A stretch of DNA of 64,000 nt from CAVVZJ01 sp963752755 (GTDB lineage Bacteria; Planctomycetota; Planctomycetia; Isosphaerales; Isosphaeraceae), in the NCBI GenBank assembly GCA_963752755.1, contig CAVVZJ010000003.1, positions 310,001-374,000 on the forward strand, written 5' to 3'. Below the pieces are notes generated by a model. That model made no database searches. It worked only from the letters and a program-made list of their open reading frames with translations, and was not told the DNA's origin. Below, in pieces: positions 1 to 9,104 of the stretch (positions are counted from its first letter, which is position 1; every line of letters starts with the position of its first letter). A program made the translations under genes and the position numbers.

Positions 1-78
1 CAGGGGCTCGATCGTGACCGGTCCTCGCCAGTAGTCGAGGGTCCGCAGGCGCTGTTCGTGGACACGTTCCAGGTTCAT
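1..78 (-). CDS. N-terminal fragment of a possible phosphotransferase/choline kinase-like protein
   Basis: An open frame reads leftward from an ATG at 76-78 to the window edge, giving 26 residues. It contains DYWRGPVTIEPL, which resembles the start of bacterial choline kinase/aminoglycoside phosphotransferase-like proteins, where a phrase like WxGPVxIEPLxGGxTN precedes the nucleotide loop. The catalytic part lies outside the window, so the family call is an inference from a very short stretch. Confidence 0.4.
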   Translation of the reverse strand, partial: MNLERVHEQRLRTLDYWRGPVTIEPL

Positions 79-268
79 CGGCGGGCGACCGTCCAGCGGG
101 GCGTTGTCGGACCTTTCCGGCAAATACTTTGCTTATAACGACTTCCGGGCGGGGATGGTAGGGGTGACTGACCGGCCCGCCCGGTCCGAGCCGGCGATGG
201 GACCGGGAGCGGCCCCCGACCGGGTCGGGGCTCTCCATGAGGCGAGGAGGCCGGGAATGGGCGCCGGG

Positions 269-1511
269 TCAGGGGTGCCCGGGCCGGTTCGCCGCGCTGG
301 GCGGGGTTCTCGATGACGGCGTGGGCGGTACTCCCGGCAGGATTCCGGCCCGGGTCGACTCCGGCGCCGCTGCGAGAGGCCCCGATTCCGCTCTCCCGAC
401 GCTCTCGGAACCCCCCAGGGACGCCGGGGGTGCGCCCGGGTCGCTTGCAGAAACGACTTCCGAGGGAGGACTTGCGACGCAATTTTGCCCATCTTGACGT
501 TCGTTTGGCGCCGTGTCGGGCGGCGGCGTTGCGCGACGGGCGCGGTGGAAGTCGGCGAGGTGGCGGTGCAGCTCCAGGGCGTTGGCCGACTCGTAGCGGC
601 GGGCCAGGGAGGCGTCGGGGCTGGGGTCGAAGGTGCGGGCCAGGGCGACGGCCTGTTCGAGGGCGGGGGCGTCGTGTTCGTCCCACAAGTCTGCGCGCAG
701 TTCGTGCAGCCGTTGCTGCTCGAGTCGCACGAACGCCAGCAAGGTCTGTCGACCCGTCTCGCGCGGGCCCAGGTGGGGGCGTTGCGCGGCGGCGCGGGCG
801 TCGGGGTCGAGGGCCTTGGTGTCGAGGCCGAGGAAGGCATCGACCTCGGTCGGATCAGGCGCCTTGTCGGCGGCGAGGCTGGCTCGATAAAGCTGGGCGA
901 CGACGGGATGACCGGGCGGGATGCGCAGGGGGTCGAGGCCGATGAGTCGCAGGGCCTGGAAGAATTCCGGCCGCGACCAGTAGCCGCCGGGGACCGCGAG
1001 GTCGCGGGCCAGGTCGTCGAGTCGGGCGATCAGCCAGTCGCAGCCGAAGGTTGAGCCGGTGAGCCTGGAGTAGGCGTTTTCGGTCTGGTCGGCGAGTGTG
1101 GCGCCGAGGCGGCGGGCCCAGGCGCGGCGGCGTCGGAAGAAGGTGCGCTCGGCGATGGCGGTGTTCGCTTCGAGGGCGAGGTTCTCGCGTTCGACGCAGC
1201 GATCGAGTCGGACGGAGGCGGTGGCGGCTCGGGCGACGAGCCGGCGCTGGAGGGGGTCGGCGGGCTTCAAGGCGTCGGTCCATTCGGCGACGCGTTCGGC
1301 GATCTTCGCGCTGGTCGGGGGGTTCGACGAGCTGGCAGCGGAGTCCATGCTTGACGGCGTTGGCACGACTGCGGGCCATGCCGGCGACGGTCTTGGGTCC
1401 GGTGGCCCTGGGTCGCAGGAAGGGGGGCGTGGGGATGCCGACGGCGGCGAGGGACTTGGGGTCGAAGGGGTCGATCGGCTCGGGCGCGTCGTCGTGCGGT
1501 TGCGGGGTCAT
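269..1511 (-). CDS. Conserved hypothetical protein, split by a frameshift at a G6 run
   Basis: The N-terminal part, from an ATG at 1509-1511, includes PKTVAGMARSRANAVKHGL, a Lys/Arg-rich RSRxNAxKHGL phrase seen in many planctomycete hypothetical proteins. The frame breaks at a run of six G at 1317-1322. The C-terminal part resumes in another frame with TSAKIAERVAEWTDALKPAD and a long helical, Arg-rich region ending at 269. The two halves make one protein of about 410 residues if one base is restored. The last 100 residues are low-complexity and Pro/Ser/Gly-rich, so the true end is uncertain. No function is known to me. Confidence 0.5.
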
Positions 1512-1878
1512 GGCGGGGGCCCTCCACGTCAAGGGTGTCGCATCGGGGTCGGCCTGGGGCGGGTCGCGGCGGACGTTGACGCGCCCGTTCCTCCTTATTC
1601 TCGAAACGGGGATGGGCGATTATCACCCTTTTTCGGAATTCTTTCCGGTCTCGCCCCGTGACGACGACCCAGCGCGCCACCCGCCCGGGGCACGCCGTCG
1701 CTGTGGCAACGACTCGACCCCGGCCCCACGCCTTTGACCCGGCTCGCGCGGCGATGGGGGATCGGGAGGAACGCCAGCACAGCCATCCGCCGCATCAAAA
1801 ACTTCGAGAGTCGCCTATTGCAATCGCGTCAGCATGTCGTTAGCCTCGGGCGATCGCCAATTGCCCCACGCCCGCGGC
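1512..1878. other. Intergenic stretch without a supported gene
   Basis: Frames here are short and lack family features. A palindrome CGTTAGCCTCGGGCG / CGCCCGCGGCGCTAACG lies at about 1838-1886. It may be the junction between two attC-like sites, because its outer ends carry the GTTAG and CTAAC cores in the inverse order expected between neighbouring sites. Confidence 0.35.
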
Positions 1879-1941
1879 GCTAACGGGTGATGGCGGACGT
1901 GGAATAACACGTCGTTTCGGACGTCTACAAACAGGTTAGGC
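1879..1941 (+). other. attC-like recombination site (weak), left end of cassette 1
   Basis: The site begins with GCTAAC at 1879-1884 and ends with GTTAGGC at 1935-1941, the latter fitting the integron core GTTRRRY. GGACGT at 1896-1901 and GGACGTC at 1919-1925 can pair partially. The 5' core fits RYYYAAC imperfectly. The 3' core is identical to those of the stronger sites nearby, and a duplicated cassette starts exactly at this core. Confidence 0.4.
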
Positions 1942-1951
1942 GGCTACGTCC

Positions 1952-2263
1952 TTGAGCCTCTGGACCCTGCTCATCCTCATCGGACTCGCGTGGCTGTCTT
2001 ACCCGCTCGCAGGCGCTGCCACCGTCTCCGCAGACGTTCTCGACGGGAAGCGACCGGAGGGCGCTGGATTCAGCTTCCTTCCCGAGCTAATCGTCTTCCC
2101 GGCCGCGTTCTTTGGTGGGGCGGCTCTCATCGACTACTTTGCACTGCCGTGGGGCAGACGGGCTGTCGGCGGGCTCTGCGTCTTGATGCTCGCCGGGAAC
2201 ATATACCTGTTCCTACGCGGCTTGCACAGGATACGTTCGGCGAAGAACACCGCCGGCGGGTAG
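1952..2263 (+). CDS. Small hydrophobic protein in cassette 1
   Basis: The gene encodes 103 residues from a TTG start 10 bases after the GTTAGGC core. It has an N-terminal membrane segment (LWTLLILIGLAWLSYPLAGA), a second at about 46-62 (ELIVFPAAFFGGAALIDYF) and a third at about 71-88 (AVGGLCVLMLAGNIYLFL), followed by a basic tail. It is an orphan membrane protein of unknown function, as is usual for integron cassettes. An identical truncated copy of its 5' end lies at 3180-3324. No clear ribosome binding site precedes the TTG. Confidence 0.6.
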   Translation: MSLWTLLILIGLAWLSYPLAGAATVSADVLDGKRPEGAGFSFLPELIVFPAAFFGGAALIDYFALPWGRRAVGGLCVLMLAGNIYLFLRGLHRIRSAKNTAGG

Positions 2264-2284
2264 CACTGGTAGGAGGCCGTTTCT

Positions 2285-2360
2285 GGGTGCCACTGGCGGC
2301 TTGCCCGCCAGTGCTCCGGGCGGTATGAAGACACTGGCGGGCAAGCCGCCAGTGGCACCC
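2285..2360. repeat. Perfect inverted repeat, 29-bp arms
   Basis: The arms at 2285-2313 and 2332-2360 are exact reverse complements (core CACTGGCGGGCAAGCCGCC) around an 18-base loop. It lies 21 bases after the cassette 1 gene stop and could act as a terminator hairpin or be an extragenic palindromic repeat. I recall similar TGGCGGGCAAGCCGCCA repeats in planctomycete intergenic DNA, but cannot check this here. Confidence 0.85.
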
Positions 2361-2368
2361 GATCGGGC

Positions 2369-2442
2369 GGGTGGCTGTGGTCCGTCCTCGGACCACGGCG
2401 ATTTGGGAAGGACCGTGGTCCGAGGACGGACCACAGCCACCC
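2369..2442. repeat. Second perfect inverted repeat, 30-bp arms
   Basis: The arms at 2369-2398 and 2413-2442 are exact reverse complements (core GGTCCGTCCTCGGACC) around a 14-base loop. It follows the first palindrome by 8 bases. A partial third copy (CGGACCACGGCCACCC) lies at 2451-2466. The arms themselves contain shorter palindromes, so several alternative hairpins are possible. Confidence 0.85.
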
Positions 2443-2594
2443 ACCGAGGCCGGACCACGGCCACCCGCCGGAGTCCGTATAATCCCGAGCCAAGCCTTGT
2501 GGCCTGCGTTGGAGATGGGTAGGATTCAGAATTGTTCGAGATGATACGGACAAATGGACGTGTTGCAATACGCCTGTTCAGAGGCTGAGTTCGG

Positions 2595-2601
2595 GTTAGG
2601 C
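2595..2601 (+). other. GTTAGGC core, 3' half of a degenerate attC-like site
   Basis: The core GTTAGGC recurs just upstream of the cassette 2 gene. No matching RYYYAAC partner is obvious before it, so the site may be degenerate or disrupted by the palindromes to its left. It is called because of its position: it sits 30 bases before a gene whose stop codon lies in the next attC-like site. Confidence 0.35.
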
Positions 2602-2631
2602 GGCGGATCACACTTCGCGGAGGCACCACCG

Positions 2632-3075
2632 ATGACAGCCTTGCAACGCCTCGCCCGCTTGCCTCTCCATGGAGACCCGATCGACGCCTGGTTGTCGAAG
2701 TGGGGCAGCGTGGCGGGCGGCCTGCTCCTCCTGGCGTTGACCGGAGTCGCCTTGCCGACTCTGGCCTCCGGCCGGGCCGAACTCCTGCTCGGCATCGGCT
2801 TGGCGGCGGTCGCCTGCTCGGTCCTCGCACTCTTCGGCGTGCTGTCCAGGCGGGTGCATCTGGCGTGGCACCGGGGCGCGGCGCCGTGGCGGGCCCGGGT
2901 CGGCGAGCTCGCGGGCCTCGGGGTCGGCCTCGGCGTCGTCGGCGTGGGCCTCTGGTGCCTCGTGACGCTCCACCTCGCACCGGCCGGGATGATCGTCGGT
3001 GGGCTCCTGGTCATCTCATTGGCGTTTGCGATCATGTGCCTCGGTCTCTGCTCCACACTCTCCAAGGCCGCCTAA
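2632..3075 (+). CDS. Small membrane protein in cassette 2
   Basis: The likely start is the ATG at 2632, downstream of the GTTAGGC core, giving 147 residues. Four hydrophobic segments are visible: about 24-44 (GSVAGGLLLLALTGVALPTL), 49-67 (LLLGIGLAAVACSVLALFG), 89-110 (LAGLGVGLGVVGVGLWCLVTL) and 117-137 (MIVGGLLVISLAFAIMCLGL). The stop codon TAA lies inside the GCCTAAC core of the following attC-like site, typical of a compact gene cassette. I do not recognise a family. Confidence 0.65.
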   Translation: MTALQRLARLPLHGDPIDAWLSKWGSVAGGLLLLALTGVALPTLASGRAELLLGIGLAAVACSVLALFGVLSRRVHLAWHRGAAPWRARVGELAGLGVGLGVVGVGLWCLVTLHLAPAGMIVGGLLVISLAFAIMCLGLCSTLSKAA

Positions 3076-3169
3076 CCTGGCGCTGCAGCGGACCCGGCCC
3101 GCCGCGGCGGTTCCTGGTATCATGACAGTCACTCTCGGCGGGCCGGTCCGCTGAGCTGGGTCGTTAGGC
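3070..3169 (+). other. attC-like integron recombination site (best example)
   Basis: The 100-base palindrome starts with GCCTAAC (fits RYYYAAC) and ends with GTTAGGC (fits GTTRRRY). The inner arms GCAGCGGACCCGGCCCGCCG and CGGCGGGCCGGTCCGCTG pair almost fully, with a few bases unpaired on one side, the asymmetry that integron integrases use to choose the bottom strand. It sits between cassette 2 and a repeated cassette 1 start. No integrase gene is in the window. Confidence 0.65.
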
Positions 3170-3324
3170 GGCTACGTCCTTGAGCCTCTGGACCCTGCTC
3201 ATCCTCATCGGACTCGCGTGGCTGTCTTACCCGCTCGCAGGCGCTGCCACCGTCTCCGCAGACGTTCTCGACGGGAAGCGACCGGAGGGCGCTGGATTCA
3301 GCTTCCTTCCCGAGCTAATCGTCT
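3163..3324 (+). repeat. Exact 162-bp copy of the start of cassette 1
   Basis: Bases 3163-3324 are identical to 1935-2096 by direct comparison. The copy starts exactly at the GTTAGGC core and ends where transposon-derived sequence begins. It contains the TTG start and first 48 codons of the cassette 1 membrane protein. This pattern fits cassette duplication by site-specific recombination, later cut by an insertion. Confidence 0.9.
3180..3324 (+). pseudogene. Truncated second copy of the cassette 1 membrane protein gene
   Basis: The first 48 codons are identical to those of the gene at 1952-2263. The reading then runs into the 5' flank of an ISKra4-type transposase gene. The remaining 55 codons are not found elsewhere in the window. 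Confidence 0.75.
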
Positions 3325-3462
3325 GGGCGTGACTCGCTGCCCGCTCCCCTTGGAGTTCTTCTCGGACAAGGAGTTGCGGCGACAGGGAGTGGAAAACGAG
3401 GTCCCCATGAGGCAGAACATCGGCTGCAACACCCCGATGCCTCGGCCCCAGGAGACCTCGCC

Positions 3463-4798
3463 ATGATCATCACCCCGGAGCAGGCGACCCTCAAGGCCCA
3501 GCAGCGATTCGAGTCCCTCCTGGTCCTCGTGCGACGGGCCAGCCAGGACGGCCAGCGGATCGACCTCGTGGAACGGGACCGGATCCGGTCCCTGCTCGCC
3601 CTGGGCTTCGACCTGCTGACGGCCTTCGTCGCCCACCACGGCGATGGCGACCAGGGGCCGGAGGTCGAGACTACCGACGGGCACAGGGTCCGGCGGTTGC
3701 CCGAGTCGCATGACCGCCGCTACGTGTCGGTCTTCGGCGAGTTGACCATCAGCCGGGTCGTCCATGGCACCCGAGAGGGCCAGCGGATCGAACGGACGCC
3801 GCTGGACGAGCGGCTCGGGCTGCCCGAGGGCGACTTCTCCTACGTCCTGGAGGACTGGAGCCCGCGGCTCTGCCTCAAGGAGTCGTTCGCCGAGGCCGGT
3901 CGCTCGCTGGAGATGCTCCTGGGCCTGAAGCTGGGGGCTCGGACGTTGGAGCCCATGAGCCGGGCGGTGGCCGGCTACGCCCCGGCCTTCCGGGATGCCC
4001 TGTCGCGGCCGCCGCCCGAGGAGGAGGGGCCGCTGCTGGTCGTCACCGCCGACGGCAAGGGCGTGCCGCTGCGACGACCGCCGCAGGACGGCCCGAAGCC
4101 GCATCACCGCCGCACCAAGGGAGAGAAGGCCAACAAGAAGCAGAGGGCCGGCGTCGGGGCCGTCGACACCATCGAGCCGTTCGTGAGGTCGGCGGATGAC
4201 ATCCTGGATGAGGTGCTCCGGGACGAGCGGGCCGGGGAGCGGCCCGGAGCCTCAACACAAGCACGTCTGGGCCGAGATGACCCGGCAGGTCGGCGGCGAG
4301 ACGGTCCACGCCAAGGACAGCCTCTTCGCCCTGATGGAGTCCGAGGCGGCGGCCCGCAACTCGGGGCACGACCGCCCGGTGATCTGCCTGCTGGACGGCG
4401 AGCGGGCCTTGTGGGAGATGCAGCGGGAGTACTTCGCCGAGGCGGTCGGCATCCTGGACCTGTTCCACGTCCTGGAGCGGCTCTGGGCGGTGGCCCACTG
4501 CTTCCACACCGAAGGCAGTGACGGGGCCAAGCAGTATGTCGAGGAGCGGTTGCGGGACCTGCTCCAGGGACAGGTCGGGTATGTCATCGCCGGGCTGCGG
4601 CGGCGGCTGAACGGGGGGAAGCGGAGCGGGTCGAAGCGGAAGGTGGTCGAGTCGGCGGTCGAGTACCTGGCGAACAACCGGGACCACATGCGGTACGACG
4701 CGTACCTGGCGGCGGGGTATCCGATCGGTAGCGGGGTGGCCGAGGGGGCGTGCCGCCACCTGGTCAAGGACCGGATGGAGCAGACGGGCATGCGATCA
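3463..4798 (+). pseudogene. ISKra4-family transposase, frameshifted and 3'-truncated
   Basis: An ATG at 3463 preceded by AGGAGA starts a protein that reads MIITPEQATLKAQQRFESLL and then the ISKra4-like phrases VVTADGKGVPL and RRTKGEKANKKQ. The frame shifts at about 4240-4250 and continues with HKHVWAEMTRQVGGET, CLLDGERALWEMQREYF, LDLFHVLERLW and YPIGSGVAEGACRHLVKDRM. Homology stops after GMR at about 4796, where an ISAs1-type element begins, so the C-terminus is missing. It is surely inactive. It sits inside the duplicated cassette. Confidence 0.8.
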
Positions 4799-4816
4799 GG
4801 GAAACCGCATCTTATC

Positions 4817-5944
4817 TCAGGTGTTGAACAGGGCTTTCTCCCTGTACTCATCGCTGGCCGCACACTTCAGCCGCTTGGTCTCGATGCCCCGCCGGCTACT
4901 CGTCTCCCGCTTGAGCAGGCCCAGTGTGAAGCGACGGATCACGCTCAAGTTCACCGGGGCATGATCACGGCGGACCCGACGAGGCGTCCTCGCCGAAGCT
5001 CACGTCCAACTGCCAGTGCAGATTGTTCTCGATCCCCCAATGGCCACGGACCGCCTCGGCGAACTCCCGGGCCGAGAGCCGCCGGCTCAGGATGTCGTAG
5101 CGGCCCTCCAGGCTGGTCCGGCCCCGGGAATCGGTCCGGTCCGAGAACGTCACGCCCACGGCACACAGCCCCGGCCATTCCCCCTCCGGGTCGATCGCCT
5201 CCGGGGCGGCGAAGACCGCATACGTGCGGACCTCACGGCGACCGTGGCCCGTCTCCTCGGTCCGATGCTCATCGATGGTCGAGCGTTCCGCTCCAGGCCC
5301 TCGTTGACCGCCTCGCAGACCCGCTCGTGGAGGGTCGGCTGGTTCCGCTTGACGGCCAGCACGTAATCGCCGCCGCCCTCACGGATTTGACCGGCGATCT
5401 CCTTCTGGCATCCCATGGCGTCGAGCGTCACGATGGCCCCGGAGAACTCCAGCAGCCGCAACAGTTCCGGGATCGCCGTGATCTCGTTGGACTTCTGGTC
5501 CACGACCACCTGGGCGAGCGAGACCTTGTTCCCCACCGCCCAGGCCGAGACCATGTGGACCGCCGCCTTGCCGTCCCGCCGATCGTAGGAGCCCCGCAGC
5601 GTCTTACCGTCGAGGGCGATGAGGCGGTCGTCGGTGAGCCGCTGGACCGCCTGCATCCAGCCCAGGAGGGCTTTCTGGAACTCCCCCGGGTCGAGCCGGG
5701 CCAGCACCCGGGCGAAGGTGTCCTCCGAAGGGATGCCGTTGGCCAGGTCGAGGAAGCGGGCGAACCACGCCCGGCGGTCGCAGCCGAACTCGTGGATGGC
5801 GGCGAAGGAATCGGCCCCGGACAGGAGGCCGCAGACGGCGATGAAGGCGATGTTGATCAGCGGGTGCTTGCGGGTCCGCTCGACCCGGGGGTCGGTGAGG
5901 CCCTGGAAGTGGTCATGGAACGGGGCGGGCTCGTCACTGGGCAT
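4817..5944 (-). pseudogene. ISAs1-family transposase with two frame changes
   Basis: The N-terminal half from the ATG at 5942-5944 shows the ISAs1 features FHDHFQGLTDPRVERTRKHP, LIALDGKTLRGSYDRRDGK, LDAMGCQKEIAGQI and GGDYVLAVKRNQPTLHE. The frame changes at about 5290 (then STIDEHRTEETGHGRREVRT), runs through RGHWGIENNLHWQLDVSFGE, and changes again at about 4978 into RRDHAPVNLSVIRRFTLGLL, ending at 4817. All domains are present in order, so only small indels break it. Its left end cuts the ISKra4 gene; the element ends are not sharply defined. Confidence 0.8.
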
Positions 5945-6021
5945 GGTCAGGTCAGGTCGGGGACGGGTGGGGTCGTGTGAGAGCCTCTCGTTGTAAGCCA
6001 GCGACCTCTGCCCAGGCTACC

Positions 6022-6882
6022 TCAGGTCGCCAGCTTGATGCGGCGGCCCTGGGACAAGGTCCGGCCCAGTTCCCGATAGGTCGCCATGTCTTCTTTCCGC
6101 TTGGCCAGGCTCCGTCTCTTGCAGAGGCGCACGTACTCCGGGTTGAGTCGCTTCTTCCCGCCCCGGTTGTGGGTCGGGGAGATCGTCGTCTCGACGTGCC
6201 GGTCGAGTCGGTCCAGGTAGATGTTGGCGAGCAGGGGGCTGACGATCCCGCCTTGCGGCGTGCCGCTCAGCGTGGGCCGGTACTCCCACTGCTCGAGGTA
6301 TCCCGCCTTGAGCATGTTCTCGACGAGCCTGAGGAAGCGGTTGTCGTGGATCTTCTCGCGGAGGATCGACAGCAGGACCTGGTGGTCGATGTTGTCGAAA
6401 CACCCTTTGATATCACCCTCGATGAACCACTTCGTGCCCTTCCAGTGCTGGGAGATGTCCTGCAACGCGGTGTCACAGCCCAGCCCCGGCCGGAAGCCGT
6501 GGGAGTGGTCGCTGAACTGCGGCTCGTAGTACGCCTCCAGGAGGGAGCGCATGACCTCTTGCAGCAGCTTGTCCGACCACGTGGGGATGCCGAGCGGCCT
6601 CATTTTCCCATTGGCCTTGGGGATGAGGATGCGTCGGACCGGAGTCCATCGGTACCGCTCGTGTCGAATCGCTTCGATGAGTGTCCCGATCTTCTCCAGG
6701 GACATCCCGTCCACGGTCTCCCCCGAGACCCCCTCGGTGAGCGCCCCGGCGTTTCGTGAGATCCGCCCATAGGCCCTCAGGTAGAGGTCCGGGTTGTAGA
6801 GCCGTCGGTAGACGTCCTCCCGGTGAAGTCCGTTCCTGCCGCGCTCGTGAATGATGGCCAGCGTCGTTTCGGCGTCTCGCAT
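6022..6882 (-). pseudogene. Group II intron-type reverse transcriptase, truncated before the YADD motif
   Basis: From the ATG at 6882 the protein reads through the RT hallmarks LIPKANGKMRPLGIPTWSDK, FSDHSHGFRPGLGCDTAL, IEGDIKGCFDNIDHQVLL and LSGTPQGGIVSPLLANIYLD. It ends after RELGRTLSQ, just before the position where group II RTs carry YADD, so the catalytic Asp pair, thumb and maturase domains are missing. Only about 200 bases separate its start from the next element, too little for complete intron domains I-III, so the intron is degraded at both ends. Group IIC introns are known to insert at integron attC sites, which fits this location. Confidence 0.8.
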
Positions 6883-7144
6883 GTCGCGAACCTCCCGACC
6901 CGACCATCCGCCTACCTGGCCCGCTTCGCCATGTGGACGGCTTTCCCGCCCTCGGACTACTACCGGGCCTCCGTCGCCATGAGGCCGCCCCGAGGGGCTC
7001 GAACCTTTTAGGCGATCTCGCCTTCCAGATCATGCAACGTATCGAGACCGGGTTAGGTCCAATGCCCCGTAGTTAGCCGTCAGTTCAGAGCCTCCTTGGT
7101 ATTCTGGGGTTGCTTACCCGTCCCCGGAACTCCAGGAGGCCCTG

Positions 7145-8490
7145 ATGGATCACGCACCGCGGGGAGGTCACGACATTGCCCAGGACCCGCGGCCCTCCGT
7201 CCGCGGCTTGGATCCGTTGATCCCCGAGCAACGCCTCGCCGCCATCCTCTCACGGACCGCTCGGTCGTCGGAACGGCGACGGTGCCTGCCCGCCGATTCC
7301 GTCCTCGGGCGGGTCCTCGCCATGGCCCTGTGCGCCGCCGACTCGATCCCCAAGGTCTGGCGTCGGCGGCCTCCGACCCGCGACCGTCCCGAGCCGACCG
7401 CCTCGGCGTTTTCCCAGGCCCGCCGCCGACTCGGCGTCGCGTCGTGGCGGCCCCTGTTCCTGTTCCTGGAAACCGCTCGCCCCATGGCCACCCACCAGAC
7501 CCCGGGAGGTGACGCCCGGGGCGGGCACCGGATGGGCCTCGACGGCACCACGCTCGACCGGCCCGATACCCCGGAGAACGCGCACCCCTTCGGTCGCCCC
7601 ACCACCGGCCGGGCCGCGGGGGCGTTCCCCCAGGTCCGATGGTTGGCCCTCTGGGAGTTGGGCACGCCCGCCGTCTGCGGCCTGACGATCACGCCGCGGT
7701 GTCACGGTGAGCCGTCGATGGTCGGGCCGCTGCTGGAGGACCTCAGGCCCGGTAGGCGGTTGATCTGGGATCGCGGCTTCTTCCGCTAGGAGGGGAGCTC
7801 CGCCGTCGTCCGGCGGGGGGCTCAGCTCCTGGCTCGGGTCAAGAGCCACACCGTGTTGCGACCGCTCCGCCGGCTGGCCGACGGCTCCGACCGGGCCAAG
7901 ATCTCCCCGCGGGCCGCCGACCGCCGCCGGGACTTTCGTGGTCTGTGGGTCCGGGTCATCGAGTCCACCCACGACGCCCCGAATCGCCCCGGTGCCGGCG
8001 AACGCCACCGGCGGATCACCGACCTGATCCATCCATCCGAACGACCGGCCAGCGTGCGCAGCGTCCCTGGTCGACCACGAACGCGGGGAGGAGGACCTCG
8101 CCTTCGATGCAATCAAGACCCCCTTGAGTAATCGAGCGATCCCGATCCGGAGCAAGACGCCCGCGGGGGTGGTGCCAGAGAGCGACGGCTTGATGCTGGC
8201 GCACTCCGTGGTCCGGCGGGTGATGCCCGACGCCGCGGTCGGGACCGGCCCGGACCCGGACCGGCTCTCGTTCCTCGACTGCCTGCGGGTGCTGCCGTGC
8301 CCATGGCCCGAGTCGCCGCAGGTGGACACCGAGACGTGGGATCGACGGCTTCTGCGGGAGGTCGGTGATCAGCGACTGCGACCGCGGCGGAACCGAGGGT
8401 ATCCTGGGGTCATCAAGCGAAAAAGGTCGAATGGGAAGAAGAGACGACCCGAGTATCGGAATCCGCCACAGCCGACGAAAGCCTTTCGCG
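7145..8490 (+). pseudogene. IS4-family transposase, several frame breaks
   Basis: The N-terminal part from ATG 7145 contains PTASAFSQARRRLGVASWRP, GLDGTTLDRPDTPEN and LIWDRGFF, typical of IS4-family DDE transposases. A TAG at 7787-7789 interrupts it. The middle (LRPLRRLADGSDRAKISPRA, GLWVRVIESTHDAPNRPGAG) continues in another frame from about 7853. The C-terminal part (FDAIKTPLSNRAIPIRSKTP, SFLDCLRVLPCPWPE) lies in a third frame from about 8110, ending in a basic tail near 8490. The real stop codon is lost and the frame runs into the attC-like site. Confidence 0.75.
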
Positions 8491-8523
8491 ATGCAGTAGT
8501 TCTGGTTATCGAACGGGCATTGG

Positions 8524-8581
8524 GACTAACCATCGGTTGCAGCGGACCCGCTGGGCGGGCCGCTGAACCGGGTCGTTAGGC
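8524..8581 (+). other. attC-like integron recombination site (short form)
   Basis: The 58-base site starts with GACTAAC and ends with GTTAGGC. Inner arms GTTGCAGCGGACCCGC and GCGGGCCGCTGAACC pair with an unpaired base or two, the same arm sequences as in the 3070-3169 site but with a much shorter loop. Shared arms point to one cassette family. It closes the transposon-filled cassette and opens the cassette holding the gene at 8679. Confidence 0.6.
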
Positions 8582-8678
8582 GGCCCAGTCGTGGAGCTGC
8601 CTAGCAATCGATGGCTCGGCGTGAGATGATTGTGCTCCATCTGAACTTGTTCAGTACAAGACAGAACAAGGTGTCGTC

Positions 8679-9104
8679 ATGCCAGATGAAATCGTCCCTG
8701 CCGAGTTCATCGCCGATCTCGACAAAGAAGCCCGTCAGTACGAGCGTCGATCTCAGGTCTTGACGGCCCTTCAATGGGCCGTCACGTTGGCCGTCACGAG
8801 TGCTGGAGCTGTCACGGCGTGGGCTGGTGCCCCCGAGGTGACAAATACAGGTCAGGCTTCCGCTTGGTTCAAGAGTCCAACAACGCTTCTGATCTGTGGT
8901 TTGGTCGTGGCGGTGGGTACGTCGCTCAATCAATTGGGACTTGCCGGGAAGGTCGAGAGAAATCAGCAGTTGGCGATGGTTGTCAAAGGCATTGCCGATG
9001 CGGTTCGGGCTGGCATTATGCCGCTGGACAGAGCGACCGGCCTCAGAATCCGGGCTCGGGCAAATCCGCATCCCGTGATCGAAGAACTCTGCAAACCTTC
9101 CTGA
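8679..9104 (+). CDS. Small two-helix membrane protein in cassette 4
   Basis: The gene encodes 141 residues from ATG 8679. After a charged N-terminus (DKEARQYERRSQ) come hydrophobic segments at about 30-50 (LQWAVTLAVTSAGAVTAWAG) and 70-88 (TTLLICGLVVAVGTSLNQLG), then a helical, basic C-terminus. It follows a GTTAGGC core by about 100 bases. I recognise no family. Base composition is less GC-rich than the neighbouring core genes, in keeping with acquired DNA. Confidence 0.6.
   Translation: MPDEIVPAEFIADLDKEARQYERRSQVLTALQWAVTLAVTSAGAVTAWAGAPEVTNTGQASAWFKSPTTLLICGLVVAVGTSLNQLGLAGKVERNQQLAMVVKGIADAVRAGIMPLDRATGLRIRARANPHPVIEELCKPS

Noticed and set aside
6960..7060. tRNA-like GGTTCGAGCCC segment on the minus strand
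   Set aside because: No acceptor stem or anticodon arm can be paired around it. It lies in the flank of the degraded RT.
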